Assembly (NCBI RefSeq): GCF_024294905.1
Contig: NZ_JANCOC010000004.1
Coordinates: 123,711-183,834 of the forward strand
Direction: 5' to 3'
Source: Rothia gullae
Lineage (GTDB): Bacteria > Actinomycetota > Actinomycetes > Actinomycetales > Micrococcaceae
Length of the DNA: 60,124 nt
Under the pieces are notes generated by a model. The model ran no database searches. It had not been told where the DNA came from and saw only the letters and a list, made by a program, of their open reading frames with translations. Every line of letters begins with the position of its first letter. Position 1 is the stretch's first letter. This document shows, piece after piece, positions 15,348-24,115 of the stretch. The position numbers were made by a program, and so were the translations under genes.

Positions 15348-15992
15348 TTAGCCGTTACGGCGAGTCCACGCACGCTCAATCAGACGGAACGTATCCTTCG
15401 GCATAATCGCACCCTCACGGCGCATCGAATCCGGGCGAACACGAATCACACGGTTCAGCTTCACCTCAGAAGCGCGGCCCTGCGGATCCCACGGACCCGA
15501 ACCAATATCAAGGTAGTTCGAATCAGCGTGCTCACGGTTATTGTGGTCCTTGCTGGTCATCATCAACGCTAGCAGGTACTCACCGTCACGACCCACCAGA
15601 AGCACCGGGCGGTCCTTACCCTGCGAGTGGTCCTCCTCGAAAGGAACCCACGTCCACACGATTTCACCCGGGTCAGCGTCGCCGTCCAGGGAGGGCGAGT
15701 ACTCAAAGTTGATCATGTCGCGGTAATCGCCCGGGTAATCCGAACCGTCGGATGCGACGGTCGAAGCCGGTGCGGAAGACTTCGAGGCGCTCGGTTTAGG
15801 CGCCGAAGAGCCGGAGGTGCGAGCCTTACCCTGACGAGATTCACGCTGACGAAATTCATCCTTGCGGGATTCACTCTTCTGGGAGGACTCGGAGCCGCCC
15901 TTAGACGCAGTAGCGTCGTTGAGGGCATCCTCTGCCGCCTTCTGCAGGAAGGGCAGCAGGGCAAAGAAAATTTTCTTCAGAATTTCGAGCAT
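15348..15992 (-). CDS. PemK/MazF-like toxin domain protein
   Basis: A 214-residue protein. Residues 1-25 form an amphipathic helix (MLEILKKIFFALLPFLQKAA), residues 30-85 a low-complexity Ser/Lys/Ala linker, and residues 105-214 the PemK/MazF fold: GEIVWTWVPFEED, DRPVLLVGRDGEYLLALMMTSKD, and the C-terminal SEVKLNRVIRVRPDSM and FRLIERAW. MazF-type proteins are mRNA interferases neutralised by a small antitoxin, but no antitoxin gene adjoins it. It lies 15 bp after holA and may be cotranscribed with it. The missing partner, the helix-linker extension and the housekeeping setting leave open whether it is an active toxin or a domesticated RNA-binding or RNA-cleaving protein. Confidence 0.82.
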   Translation of the reverse strand: MLEILKKIFFALLPFLQKAAEDALNDATASKGGSESSQKSESRKDEFRQRESRQGKARTSGSSAPKPSASKSSAPASTVASDGSDYPGDYRDMINFEYSPSLDGDADPGEIVWTWVPFEEDHSQGKDRPVLLVGRDGEYLLALMMTSKDHNNREHADSNYLDIGSGPWDPQGRASEVKLNRVIRVRPDSMRREGAIMPKDTFRLIERAWTRRNG

Positions 15993-16007
15993 GGGCTCTA
16001 TTATGCA

Positions 16008-17051
16008 CTACAGGCGCGGAGGTAGAGCAATCGCCAAAACAGCCTGCTCCACCGCATACACCGCGTCCTGCGACTCGCCCTTCAGCTGGGCGTCCGCATC
16101 AGCCAGAAGCTGCACAATATGCGCCAGCTGGGCGCCGGTAAAACGGCGGCCGTCACGCTGAGCCTGCTCAACCTGCCACGGTGACATACCCACCTCACGC
16201 GCCAGCTCGTTAGCGCTCATACGCACGTGGTGTACGCGCGCAATATTGCGGATACGCATGGCGAGCGCGCCAAGCATCGGAATCGGCTCCGTGCCGGTGG
16301 CAAGGGAGTGGCGGAGCAGACGCAAAGCCTCCGGGGCGTTACCGGAAATCGCGGCATCACTTACACGGAACGCGGTGACTTCGGTACGGCCGCCGTAGTA
16401 GCGGTTCACTGCCTCTTCGGTGATGTCGCCGGGTACGTCTGAGAGCAGCTGCTGGCATGCGGCGGCAAGCTCCGCGGTGTCGGAAGCGGCGGCCGTCAGC
16501 AACGCCAGAGCCCCGCCGGTAATGGGGCGCTGGGCGGTAGCGAACTCCCCCGCCAAGAACTCGCTCTTCTCCCGGTCGGTTTTGAGCGCCTTACAGTTAA
16601 TGAGCACGAACTGGGAGCGCACCAGGTCAATGAGCTTCTTGCCGCGGTTACCGCCCGAGTGGTTCAGAATGAGCATGATGTCCGGCTCGGGGGCGTTCAG
16701 GTAGGCGAGCGTATCGGTCAAAAACTCGTCACTCATGGAGGCGAGGTTCTCAACCTCAATGATCTTCGCCGAACCGAACAGGGAGGGCGAAGCGTGCAGG
16801 ATCAGTTCCCCCGCCGTGTAGGTGGCGGCGTTAATCTGAACGCGGTCTACCTCCGGGTGGATGCTGCGGAACAGCTCACGCAGGCGTGCTGCAGCGCGGG
16901 AGGCGAAGTACTCCTCCGGGCCGTAGAGCATGACGGCGGGTGCCGGGGTGACGGTACGCCACGCGGTGTCGAGGGCGGGGCCGCCTCGGCGGGCGTAACC
17001 TCGGGAACCACCACGCTGGGTTGAATGCTTACGCTCGGACACGCATATCAC
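16008..17051 (-). CDS. holA: DNA polymerase III subunit delta
   Basis: Clamp-loader delta subunit, 347 residues, which opens the beta sliding clamp within the DnaX complex at the replication fork. It shows the AAA+-like fold without a Walker A site: PAPAVMLYGPEEYFASRA near residue 37, FGSAKIIEVENLAS, LILNHSGGNRGKKL, and the C-terminal collar with LLRHSLATGTEPIPMLGALAMRIRN. The start is a GTG at 17051; a second GTG three codons in is possible. It sits between comEC and the PemK-like gene, the usual actinobacterial comEA-comEC-holA-rpsT order. Confidence 0.92.
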   Translation of the reverse strand: MICVSERKHSTQRGGSRGYARRGGPALDTAWRTVTPAPAVMLYGPEEYFASRAAARLRELFRSIHPEVDRVQINAATYTAGELILHASPSLFGSAKIIEVENLASMSDEFLTDTLAYLNAPEPDIMLILNHSGGNRGKKLIDLVRSQFVLINCKALKTDREKSEFLAGEFATAQRPITGGALALLTAAASDTAELAAACQQLLSDVPGDITEEAVNRYYGGRTEVTAFRVSDAAISGNAPEALRLLRHSLATGTEPIPMLGALAMRIRNIARVHHVRMSANELAREVGMSPWQVEQAQRDGRRFTGAQLAHIVQLLADADAQLKGESQDAVYAVEQAVLAIALPPRL

Positions 17052-17169
17052 TCGCCTTTATCTGCAGGGTACGGGTTGAACTCGGCCCCGCTGCGCACGG
17101 GGGTGCTGCGTGGGTAGAGTCTCGAGTATCCATCATAGCGTTTTCTTCTCAGATGCCTCCTAGCGGTGG

Positions 17170-19230
17170 TTAGGGGCAGTCGGTCACGGTTAGTCGGTTA
17201 AGACCGGGCGGGCTGATTGGGCGCTGATAGGAGGGCGCGGTTTGCGGTACCACCCGCAAATACTGCCGGTGCGTGACCGCACGGTAGCGGCATGCATCCA
17301 CCCACCACAGGGCTATGCTCAACGCCAGCACACAGAGGGCGCTACACGCCACCGCGGGCACGCCCGAACCGGGCTCCCACGGGTTACCCGGCGCGTGCGC
17401 GGCAGTGTGTGCCGCCCACTCGATGCCCTGCGCGGCAAGGCCACCGGCACGCAGGCACAGATCCGCCGCAGTGGGCAGACCCAGGAGCATGAATCCGAGC
17501 GCAACCAGCCCGGCGAGCATACTCAGCGGCGACAAAGGAGCGGCAACCAGATTCGCCGGAACCGAATAGAGCGGCACCTTACCGCTCATCCCCAAAATCA
17601 GCGGAGTACACCACAGGGACGCCACAATCGGCGCGGCGAGCATTTCCGCACAGAACACAGGCATGACGCGCATGAGCAGGCGAATCAGTGGAGGACCCAG
17701 CAGAATCAGTGCGGAGGTTGCCGTCACCGACAGGGCGAACCCCATATCCACGGCGAGGTGCGGGGCGGCAAGCAGACACATCAGCACTGTTGTTTGCAAC
17801 GCCGCCAAGGACTGGCGACCCGAACCGCGTAGCATCGCGTAAGCACCGAGCAGGCCCATGGCGAGGGAACGAATCACGGAACCCTCAGAGTCCAGCAACA
17901 TGGCGTAGGCGAGCACCGCCGCAACCCCGCACAGCACCATGACGCGGTGCGGAATGGCGAGGGTACTCAGCCGGTACACAAGCGGCGGCAGGGCGTGGGC
18001 ATTTGACGGGGTAGGTTGTTGAGAGTGGGTAGGGCGACGGGGGTACGCGGGGCAGCGAGAACGAGCCGTGCCTCTCCCCCGCAACCGCTGCATCCAGGAA
18101 CGGAACAGCAGGTATGCGCTGGTGAAACGGTACGGGCGAACCGCCAACACCAGCCGGTACGCACCCAAAAACACAATGGCAATATTCGCCCCGGACACCG
18201 CCGTAATATGGCTGAGCCCGCTGAGCTTATACTCCTCCCGCGCGGTGGAACTCATCAGCGAATCGTCCCCGTAGGCGGTACCCAAAACCAGTGCCGCAGA
18301 CTCCGTGCCGAGGGCGTCCAGAGCGCGGGCGCGCAGCTGCTCCTTGAGCGTGGACAGGTATGGCTCCGCCGCCGTCCGGGTGACAGCGTTCGACCCGGCA
18401 CCGGAGGCGGGAAAAATAGTTGCGCCGCTCAGCTTCGCCGTGGAACCGTTGAACTCCACCGTACCGAGGGCGGTCACCTTCATGCCCGGATAAATTGCCT
18501 GCGAGCGCGCGGTGCCGCTCCCCTGCTGCTTAGCCGCCGAGTTCGCCGCCGAACTTGCCTCCAGCCGCTGCGCGGCGCTCTTTGCCGAACCGTCACGCCG
18601 GTACACGCGCACCCTCTCATTCACCAACGCACGCACTCTCCGCCCCTGAATTTCCTCCAGCTTAATAACCACCAGAGTAGTACGCGGATCCACGCGGCGA
18701 ACCTGCTCCACCGTGCCATTCAGACGAAGCGAAGCACCCTGCACCTGCTGCAGGGTGGCGCGGGATGCATCCACCCCCGTAGCGCACAAAAGCACCGCCT
18801 GAACCGTGACAATACACGCCAGGAAAACCAGCTGACCGGTCGTGCGAAAGAGCAGGCTGTAGGGCATCACGGCACGCGGCGGAAAGAAGAGCAGAATCGC
18901 CAGGCACCCCAGCAGGGCAATGAGCCCGCACGCCAGCGGATGCACCACCCGCCACGTGCCCACGGTCAGCGCCGCCGCGGTAAAAGCCCACAGCGCCAGC
19001 ACCGTGAAACTCAGGCGAAGGTCCAGGTGTATGAGGCTTCCCTGGGCGCGCAGCTCCTGCTCATCACGGCGGGTGCGCCACCGTTCAGCGCCGATGCTCC
19101 AGCGGTAGCGGGCACGGTCATACGCCGTAGCCGCGGACCGGGTGAAGCACCGGGTAAGGCGCAAGGAACCGGGAAAGAGTTTCTGCTCCCCTGCGTGCTG
19201 GCGGTTCGGCCTGCAGTTCTGCCGGCGCAT
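17170..19230 (-). CDS. comEC: ComEC/Rec2 family DNA uptake channel
   Basis: Polytopic membrane protein of 686 residues forming the channel that passes single-stranded DNA into the cytoplasm during transformation. Residues about 70-140 contain the first membrane helices, 150-290 a soluble OB-like (DUF4131-type) region, and 330-640 the competence domain with YKLSGLSHITAVSGANIAI, the family signature, and SEGSVIRSLAMG. The protein ends shortly after the last helix; the C-terminal metallo-beta-lactamase-like domain found in many homologues is absent. The start ATG overlaps the comEA stop (TAATG), so the two are coupled. Confidence 0.9.
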   Translation of the reverse strand: MRRQNCRPNRQHAGEQKLFPGSLRLTRCFTRSAATAYDRARYRWSIGAERWRTRRDEQELRAQGSLIHLDLRLSFTVLALWAFTAAALTVGTWRVVHPLACGLIALLGCLAILLFFPPRAVMPYSLLFRTTGQLVFLACIVTVQAVLLCATGVDASRATLQQVQGASLRLNGTVEQVRRVDPRTTLVVIKLEEIQGRRVRALVNERVRVYRRDGSAKSAAQRLEASSAANSAAKQQGSGTARSQAIYPGMKVTALGTVEFNGSTAKLSGATIFPASGAGSNAVTRTAAEPYLSTLKEQLRARALDALGTESAALVLGTAYGDDSLMSSTAREEYKLSGLSHITAVSGANIAIVFLGAYRLVLAVRPYRFTSAYLLFRSWMQRLRGRGTARSRCPAYPRRPTHSQQPTPSNAHALPPLVYRLSTLAIPHRVMVLCGVAAVLAYAMLLDSEGSVIRSLAMGLLGAYAMLRGSGRQSLAALQTTVLMCLLAAPHLAVDMGFALSVTATSALILLGPPLIRLLMRVMPVFCAEMLAAPIVASLWCTPLILGMSGKVPLYSVPANLVAAPLSPLSMLAGLVALGFMLLGLPTAADLCLRAGGLAAQGIEWAAHTAAHAPGNPWEPGSGVPAVACSALCVLALSIALWWVDACRYRAVTHRQYLRVVPQTAPSYQRPISPPGLNRLTVTDCP

Positions 19231-20387
19231 TAGACCGTCACCAGCGGGCGCAGATTCTCCAGCATCGACGGACCAATGCCGGGCACCGCATCCAGCTCAT
19301 CCACGCTACGGAAACCGCCGTGCGCCTCACGCCAGGCAATAATACGCTGAGCCATTGCCGGACCAATACGCGGCAGGGTCTGCAGCTCCTCAGCGGTGGC
19401 AGTGTTAATGTTCACCGGGGTTGAGCCCTTCTGCGCGCTGCCTGCAGGAGTTAGCGTGCGCGCAGGCTGAGGCTGCGTGCCACCCTGCGAAGCGCCGTTC
19501 TGCGCTGCACCATTCGCCGCGTTACCCTGACCCGCATTTGCCGTGCCACCGTTGGGCTGAATCTGCGCTGGAGCAGCCGTCTCACCACGATGCGGTACAT
19601 AAATCTGCACCCCGTCACTGAGCGCACCGGCAAGGTTCACGCGGTCCAGGTCAGCATCCGCTGCGGCACCGGAGGCGGCGGCAATCGCATCCACGGCACG
19701 ACCCTGCGCGGGCAGCGTGTACACGCCGGGATTGTTCACGGCACCCGCCACATGCACCCGCACGGTACCCTCGCTGGAGGCGCCACCCTGCGCAGATTTA
19801 CTCGGGTTAGCGCCCGGCTGGGCAGTGGACTGGGTGCCGGGCTGAGCACCCGGGCTCTGCGGGGCCCCCACCGCCTGCACCGACTCAGCGGAAGCACTCG
19901 AGGAGGCGACCTGCTCGGCACGCGGCGCCGCCGAAAACTGGGTCACACCCCACACCACGGTAACCAATGCCAACACCGCCACCAGAAGCAGCACGCGTGG
20001 CGACAAGCCCCAACGGGTACTGCGGGTGGTGCCAGGCTGATCAGCCTGCTCCCATTCCGCCCAATCGTCCACCTCGGTCCAATCGGGCTGCTGATCCCAT
20101 TCAGCCCAACCATTCGACTCCGGCTGGGATGCCGAGGGCTCGGCAGGTGTTTCTTCGGCTGGTACCTCCGCGGGCGTTACCTCAGTTGAGATTGCCAGCG
20201 GCACGGTGTCCTCAGCATCCGGCGCACCGTGTTTACGGGCGCGGGGGCTGCGGTAGAGGCTGTTCATCAGGGAGCGGGCGCTACGCTGCACGCCGCCCTG
20301 CTGAGTTGTGCCGCCCTGCTGGGCTGCACTATTCTGCACCGGGCTCTGTACAGCGTTCTGGTCGGGGTTGGGGGTCATGCTTGTCAT
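19230..20387 (-). CDS. comEA: ComEA family helix-hairpin-helix DNA-binding protein
   Basis: Membrane-anchored DNA receptor for transformation, 385 residues. An acidic Trp-rich cytoplasmic N-terminus (to about 125) precedes one membrane helix (VLLLVAVLALVTVVWGV), a Ser/Ala/Gly-rich linker, an SLBB domain (VRVHVAGAVNNPGVYTLP), a second Gly/Ala/Gln linker and a C-terminal helix-hairpin-helix pair: VNINTATAEELQTLPRIG and FRSVDELDAVPGIGPSM. ATG at 20387 is used; an ATG three codons later has slightly better ribosome-binding-site spacing. First gene of the comEA-comEC-holA run. Confidence 0.93.
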   Translation of the reverse strand: MTSMTPNPDQNAVQSPVQNSAAQQGGTTQQGGVQRSARSLMNSLYRSPRARKHGAPDAEDTVPLAISTEVTPAEVPAEETPAEPSASQPESNGWAEWDQQPDWTEVDDWAEWEQADQPGTTRSTRWGLSPRVLLLVAVLALVTVVWGVTQFSAAPRAEQVASSSASAESVQAVGAPQSPGAQPGTQSTAQPGANPSKSAQGGASSEGTVRVHVAGAVNNPGVYTLPAQGRAVDAIAAASGAAADADLDRVNLAGALSDGVQIYVPHRGETAAPAQIQPNGGTANAGQGNAANGAAQNGASQGGTQPQPARTLTPAGSAQKGSTPVNINTATAEELQTLPRIGPAMAQRIIAWREAHGGFRSVDELDAVPGIGPSMLENLRPLVTV

Positions 20388-20436
20388 ACCCCTACCCTAG
20401 GCTCACGCGCGTGAACGCACGAGCGCACGCAAAGAA

Positions 20437-20483
20437 CCTGTGGATAACTCCCCTCGCACAGTGCGAGAGGGGCCATCCACAGG
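20437..20483 (-). terminator. whiA terminator hairpin
   Basis: Outer arms CCTGTGGAT / ATCCACAGG and inner arms CCCCTCGCAC / GTGCGAGAGGGG form a long stem about 125 bp beyond the whiA stop. The plus strand ends in CTCATTTTTG and the minus strand in TTCTTTG, so it may work both ways. The arm contains a DnaA-box-like TTATCCACA. Confidence 0.65.
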
Positions 20484-20607
20484 CTCATTTTTGAAAAATA
20501 TGCGGTTTTGTTCAAAAACGGAGGGGTTTGGTTTGTCATAAAACCGTCACAAACACCTCAGCCACACGAGCTTCCCGTGCCGTTTAATAGCAGAATCTAG
20601 CCTTCGC

Positions 20608-21573
20608 TTACTCCCCGCGCGGCAGCTCAGTACCCGGAACACCCAGCTCCGAAGCACGCTTATCAGCCATCACCAGCAGGCGACGAATACGGCCCGCAAC
20701 CGCGTCCTTCGTCATCGGCGGATCAGCCAGACGACCCAGCTCATCCAACGACGCATGCTTATGCAGCACACGCAGCTCACCGGCATAGCGCAGATGATCT
20801 GGAACCTCATGACCCAGAATCTGCAGGGCGCGCTCCACGCGGGCGCTCGCCGCAACAGCCGCCTGAGCGCTACGGCGCAGGTTCGCATCATCAAAATTTG
20901 CCAGACGGTTCGCGGTCGCACGAACCTCCTTGCGGGTGCGCGCCTCACGCCACATGGTCAGGGTGCCAGTCGCACCCATACGCTCCAGTAGTTGCGAAAT
21001 CGTCTCGCCGTCACGCACCACCACACGGTCGGTGCCGCGCACCTCGCGTGCCTTCGCAATAATGTCCAGGCGACGAGCCGCACCCACCAGCGCGAGCGCC
21101 GCCTCAGGACCGGGGCAGGTAATCTCCAGGGAGGAGGAACGACCCGGCTCAGTCAGCGAACCGTGCGCCAAGAACGCACCGCGAATGACCGCCTCAGCGT
21201 CCTGCCGGGAGCCGTTCACCACGGCCGGAGGCAGGCCACGCACCGGGCGGCCACGCAAATCCAGCAGACCGGTCTGGCGAGCCAGCGCCTCACCGCCGTG
21301 ATCCACACGCACAATGTAGCGGCCGCCTCGACGCAGACCACCACCGCTGACGCTGGTCAGCTCAGAGTCGTGGCCGTAAATCTCCGCGATGGTGCGGCGC
21401 ATGCGGTGGGCGGTTGCCTCGTGGTCGACCTCAGACTCCACCACGATTCGCCCCGAGACAATGTGCAGGCCTCCGGTAAAACGCAGAATCGTAGAGATTT
21501 CTGCCTTACGAGCAGAGACTTTCGTTGCCTCGTAGTTGGCGAGTTCGTCCTTGACGAGCGTGGTTAATGCCAT
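20608..21573 (-). CDS. whiA: Sporulation/cell-division regulator WhiA
   Basis: DNA-binding protein of 321 residues combining a LAGLIDADG-like N-terminal domain (about 1-200) with a C-terminal helix-turn-helix ([20 protein letters not shown], about 270-310). In Streptomyces WhiA works with WhiB to activate sporulation septation genes; in non-sporulating actinobacteria and firmicutes it is linked to division and nucleoid functions. Start ATG has AAGGAC at good spacing. Last gene of rapZ-yvcK-whiA, a widely conserved order. Confidence 0.96.
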   Translation of the reverse strand: MALTTLVKDELANYEATKVSARKAEISTILRFTGGLHIVSGRIVVESEVDHEATAHRMRRTIAEIYGHDSELTSVSGGGLRRGGRYIVRVDHGGEALARQTGLLDLRGRPVRGLPPAVVNGSRQDAEAVIRGAFLAHGSLTEPGRSSSLEITCPGPEAALALVGAARRLDIIAKAREVRGTDRVVVRDGETISQLLERMGATGTLTMWREARTRKEVRATANRLANFDDANLRRSAQAAVAASARVERALQILGHEVPDHLRYAGELRVLHKHASLDELGRLADPPMTKDAVAGRIRRLLVMADKRASELGVPGTELPRGE

Positions 21574-21681
21574 GAACAGGTCCTTCTAGGCGTAGTGTTT
21601 AAGTCTAAAAATCAGGAAAAAGGGCGCACATAACAGCCAGCTCAAGCAACACACTTGAGCAGCAAACCCAAGCCAGTAAAC

Positions 21682-22734
21682 CTAAGAGCTCAGCTCAAAC
21701 GCTTCGTTATACGCAGCCGCAAGCTTCAGCGGGTCGTGCACATTCGGCTGGGAGCTCGAACGCAGATGCGCCCACACAACCTTCGCACCCATCGCAGAAG
21801 CCTCACGCTCCAGCTCGGAACGGTGATCAGCCTGCATGTCAGCGTCAGCAATCACCGCGTCAAGGTGAAGCTTCGGGGCGTACTGGCGCAACAAATCCAA
21901 GTGCGTTGCCGGGGTGAAGCCGACCGTCTCCTTATCGTCGGAGAGGTTCATAACCACGCAGCGGCACGCCTCCGTACGGATAATCGCCTCACGCTGAGCA
22001 TCCAAGAGCAGATGCGGCAGAACCGACGTACGCCACGAACCCGGACCCAAAACAATCCAGTCGGACTCTTCAATAGCGGCGAGCGCCTCCGGGCAGGGGC
22101 GAGCATTCTCAGGGGTCAGACCAATATCGTGAACCCGTTCCTCCTTCGAGAGGTTCACCTGACCGACCACCTTCACACGCTCAATACCGCCACCGTTATG
22201 CTCACGCAGCACAGTGCCGTAAATGACCATCGGATCCAACGCCATCGGCAGCACACGGCCACGCGCATTTAGCAGGGCACCCGCCCAGTCCAGACCAGCA
22301 ACCGGGTCATCCAGAAGCTGCCAGAGAGTAGCAATCAGCAGGTTACCGAGAGCATGGTAATCCAGCGGGAACTCACCCTCATAACCCTCGGGCGCGCTAA
22401 AACGATGCTGCATCACATCACGCCACGTGCGACCCCAATCGGTGTCATCACACAGCGCAGAAAGCGCCATACGCAAATCTCCCGGAGGGAGAATACCCAT
22501 CTCCTCACGCAAACGACCCGACGAACCGCCATCGTCAGCAACCGTCACAACAGCCGTCAAATCAGGCGTGACGTGGCGCAACGCAGACAGGGAACCGTAC
22601 AGCCCGTGGCCGCCGCCCATCGCCGTGACCTTCGGCGAACGGTGCGTGGTCTTCAGCAGGCGCAAAGCCTGAGTCGGCAGAGCCGGCAGGCGCGGAATAC
22701 CCTGAGTGTCATAACTGGTCGAATGGGTGGACAT
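21682..22734 (-). CDS. yvcK: YvcK family UDP-sugar-binding protein
   Basis: A 350-residue CofD-like protein of the gluconeogenesis factor group. Markers are VTAMGGGHGLYGSLSALR at the nucleotide-sugar site, TVADDGGSSGRLR, LPPGDLRMALSAL, and NLLIATLW. Relatives bind UDP-GlcNAc and influence cell shape and peptidoglycan precursor supply, especially on gluconeogenic carbon. It lies between rapZ and whiA, separated from rapZ by a G+C-rich hairpin. Confidence 0.94.
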   Translation of the reverse strand: MSTHSTSYDTQGIPRLPALPTQALRLLKTTHRSPKVTAMGGGHGLYGSLSALRHVTPDLTAVVTVADDGGSSGRLREEMGILPPGDLRMALSALCDDTDWGRTWRDVMQHRFSAPEGYEGEFPLDYHALGNLLIATLWQLLDDPVAGLDWAGALLNARGRVLPMALDPMVIYGTVLREHNGGGIERVKVVGQVNLSKEERVHDIGLTPENARPCPEALAAIEESDWIVLGPGSWRTSVLPHLLLDAQREAIIRTEACRCVVMNLSDDKETVGFTPATHLDLLRQYAPKLHLDAVIADADMQADHRSELEREASAMGAKVVWAHLRSSSQPNVHDPLKLAAAYNEAFELSS

Positions 22735-22768
22735 AGTAATACCTCACATACCCGGAAGAAACGGTATG

Positions 22769-22792
22769 CCGGCCCCACGGGTGCGGGGCCGG
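22769..22792 (-). terminator. Hairpin between rapZ and yvcK
   Basis: CCGGCCCC and GGGGCCGG arms around an 8-nt loop, between the rapZ stop and yvcK start. No T run; it may be an attenuating or processing hairpin rather than a full terminator. Confidence 0.35.
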
Positions 22793-22842
22793 ACGGCGGC
22801 TAATGAAACACGACGCGGTGGTTGGGACGCGCCGGGCGGAAC

Positions 22843-23757
22843 TTACTCGCGGCCCTTGTCGCGGTGCTGAACATTCACGTTCAGCTCACCGAAAGCAGAG
22901 AGACGACGAGCCAGTTCTTCCGTCACAGCCACGGAACGATGCTTACCACCGGTGCAGCCAATTGCGATGGTGGCGTAGTACTTGCCCTCACGGCGGTAGC
23001 CCTCAAGCACGGGGCGAAGAGCCGCAAGGTAGTTGCCGATGAACTCCTCGGTGCCGGCGTGCTCCAGCACGTAGTCGCGCACCGGGGCGTCCTGACCGGT
23101 CAGGGGGCGCAGCTCCGGAACCCAGTGCGGGTTCGGGATGAAACGCATATCAGCCATGTAGTTAGCATCCGAAGGCGCACCGTACTTGAAGCCGAAGCTC
23201 ATCACGGTCAGGTTCAGCTTCTTATCCGCACCCTCAGCAAACATTTCACGCACAGTACGAGCCAGCTCGTGCACGTTCATGCCGGTGGTGTCAATGGTGC
23301 GGTCAGAAGCGAGGCGCAGATCTTCGAAGAGAGTGCGTTCAGCGCGGATACCGTCGAGGACGCGGCCCTCACCCTGCAGCGGGTGCGGGCGGCGCTGAGC
23401 CTCGTAGCGGGCAATAATGGTCTCATCCTTGGCGTCAAGGAAGAGCATGGAGAAGTCAATATCGGACTTGCGCAGAGTCTCAATCGCAGCGGGAAGATCG
23501 GAGAACAGTGCGCGGGCGCGAACGTCAATACCGAGCGCCACCTTCGGAACTCGTGCACCGTCGCGGGTGACCAAATCAGCCAGGGAACCGAGCATCTGCG
23601 GCGGGATGTTATCGATAACGTACCAGCCCTCATCCTCCAGTACATTTGCGACAGTGCTGCGGCCTGCACCAGAAATACCGGTGATCACCAGAATCTGAGG
23701 ACGCTTCTCACTCTGGGCGGACTGTACCGTGGCGGGCTTGCTCTGATTCTCGGGCAT
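22843..23757 (-). CDS. rapZ: RNase adapter RapZ-type ATP-binding protein
   Basis: P-loop protein of 304 residues. The Walker A segment is LVITGISGAGRSTVANVLE near residues 25-40, then WYVIDNIPPQML, DVRARALFSDLP, FLDAKDETIIARY with the conserved RRPHPL, and the C-terminal domain with FGFKYGAP, DMRFIPNPHW and IAIGCTGGKHRSVA. In E. coli RapZ presents the sRNA GlmZ to RNase E and senses glucosamine-6-phosphate; the role in actinobacteria is less clear. First gene of the rapZ-yvcK-whiA run. Confidence 0.95.
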   Translation of the reverse strand: MPENQSKPATVQSAQSEKRPQILVITGISGAGRSTVANVLEDEGWYVIDNIPPQMLGSLADLVTRDGARVPKVALGIDVRARALFSDLPAAIETLRKSDIDFSMLFLDAKDETIIARYEAQRRPHPLQGEGRVLDGIRAERTLFEDLRLASDRTIDTTGMNVHELARTVREMFAEGADKKLNLTVMSFGFKYGAPSDANYMADMRFIPNPHWVPELRPLTGQDAPVRDYVLEHAGTEEFIGNYLAALRPVLEGYRREGKYYATIAIGCTGGKHRSVAVTEELARRLSAFGELNVNVQHRDKGRE

Positions 23758-24115
23758 GGTGCTTCTTCCCCTTCAACGCGAAATACTCTCTATGCCATGA
23801 TACAAGACCTTTATCTGACGGTTCGGGGGTATGGTCAGAAATTTCGCCAGTATGACAGAAATATGAGATGCTCCCCCGGCGGAACCCCAGAAGGAACCCC
23901 AGAAGAAAGAAACCTGCATCACAAGTGCTTGCGCATAATGCTCCCCCAAGGGAGTCTACAAAAAGAGGCGGTCTACAGAAAGAGGCCGGCGGCAGAGCTA
24001 CGGAGGGTACAGCAAAGCCCGCACGATACCTCCTCGCAGGAGGCATCGCACGGGCTTTGAAAATACGTAACCAAGCACGCACCAGCTGAGTAGCTACGCG
24101 AACGAATGAGGATTC
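23758..24115 (-). terminator. rapZ-coaBC gap with terminator
   Basis: The gap holds a hairpin at 24014-24058 (outer arms AAAGCCCG / CGGGCTTT, inner arms CCTCC / GGAGG), the probable coaBC terminator on the minus strand. A 12-bp unit GGAACCCCAGAA is tandemly repeated at 23881-23904. The rapZ promoter must lie in the last 100 bp but no clear hexamers were found. No gene is supported. Confidence 0.55.
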
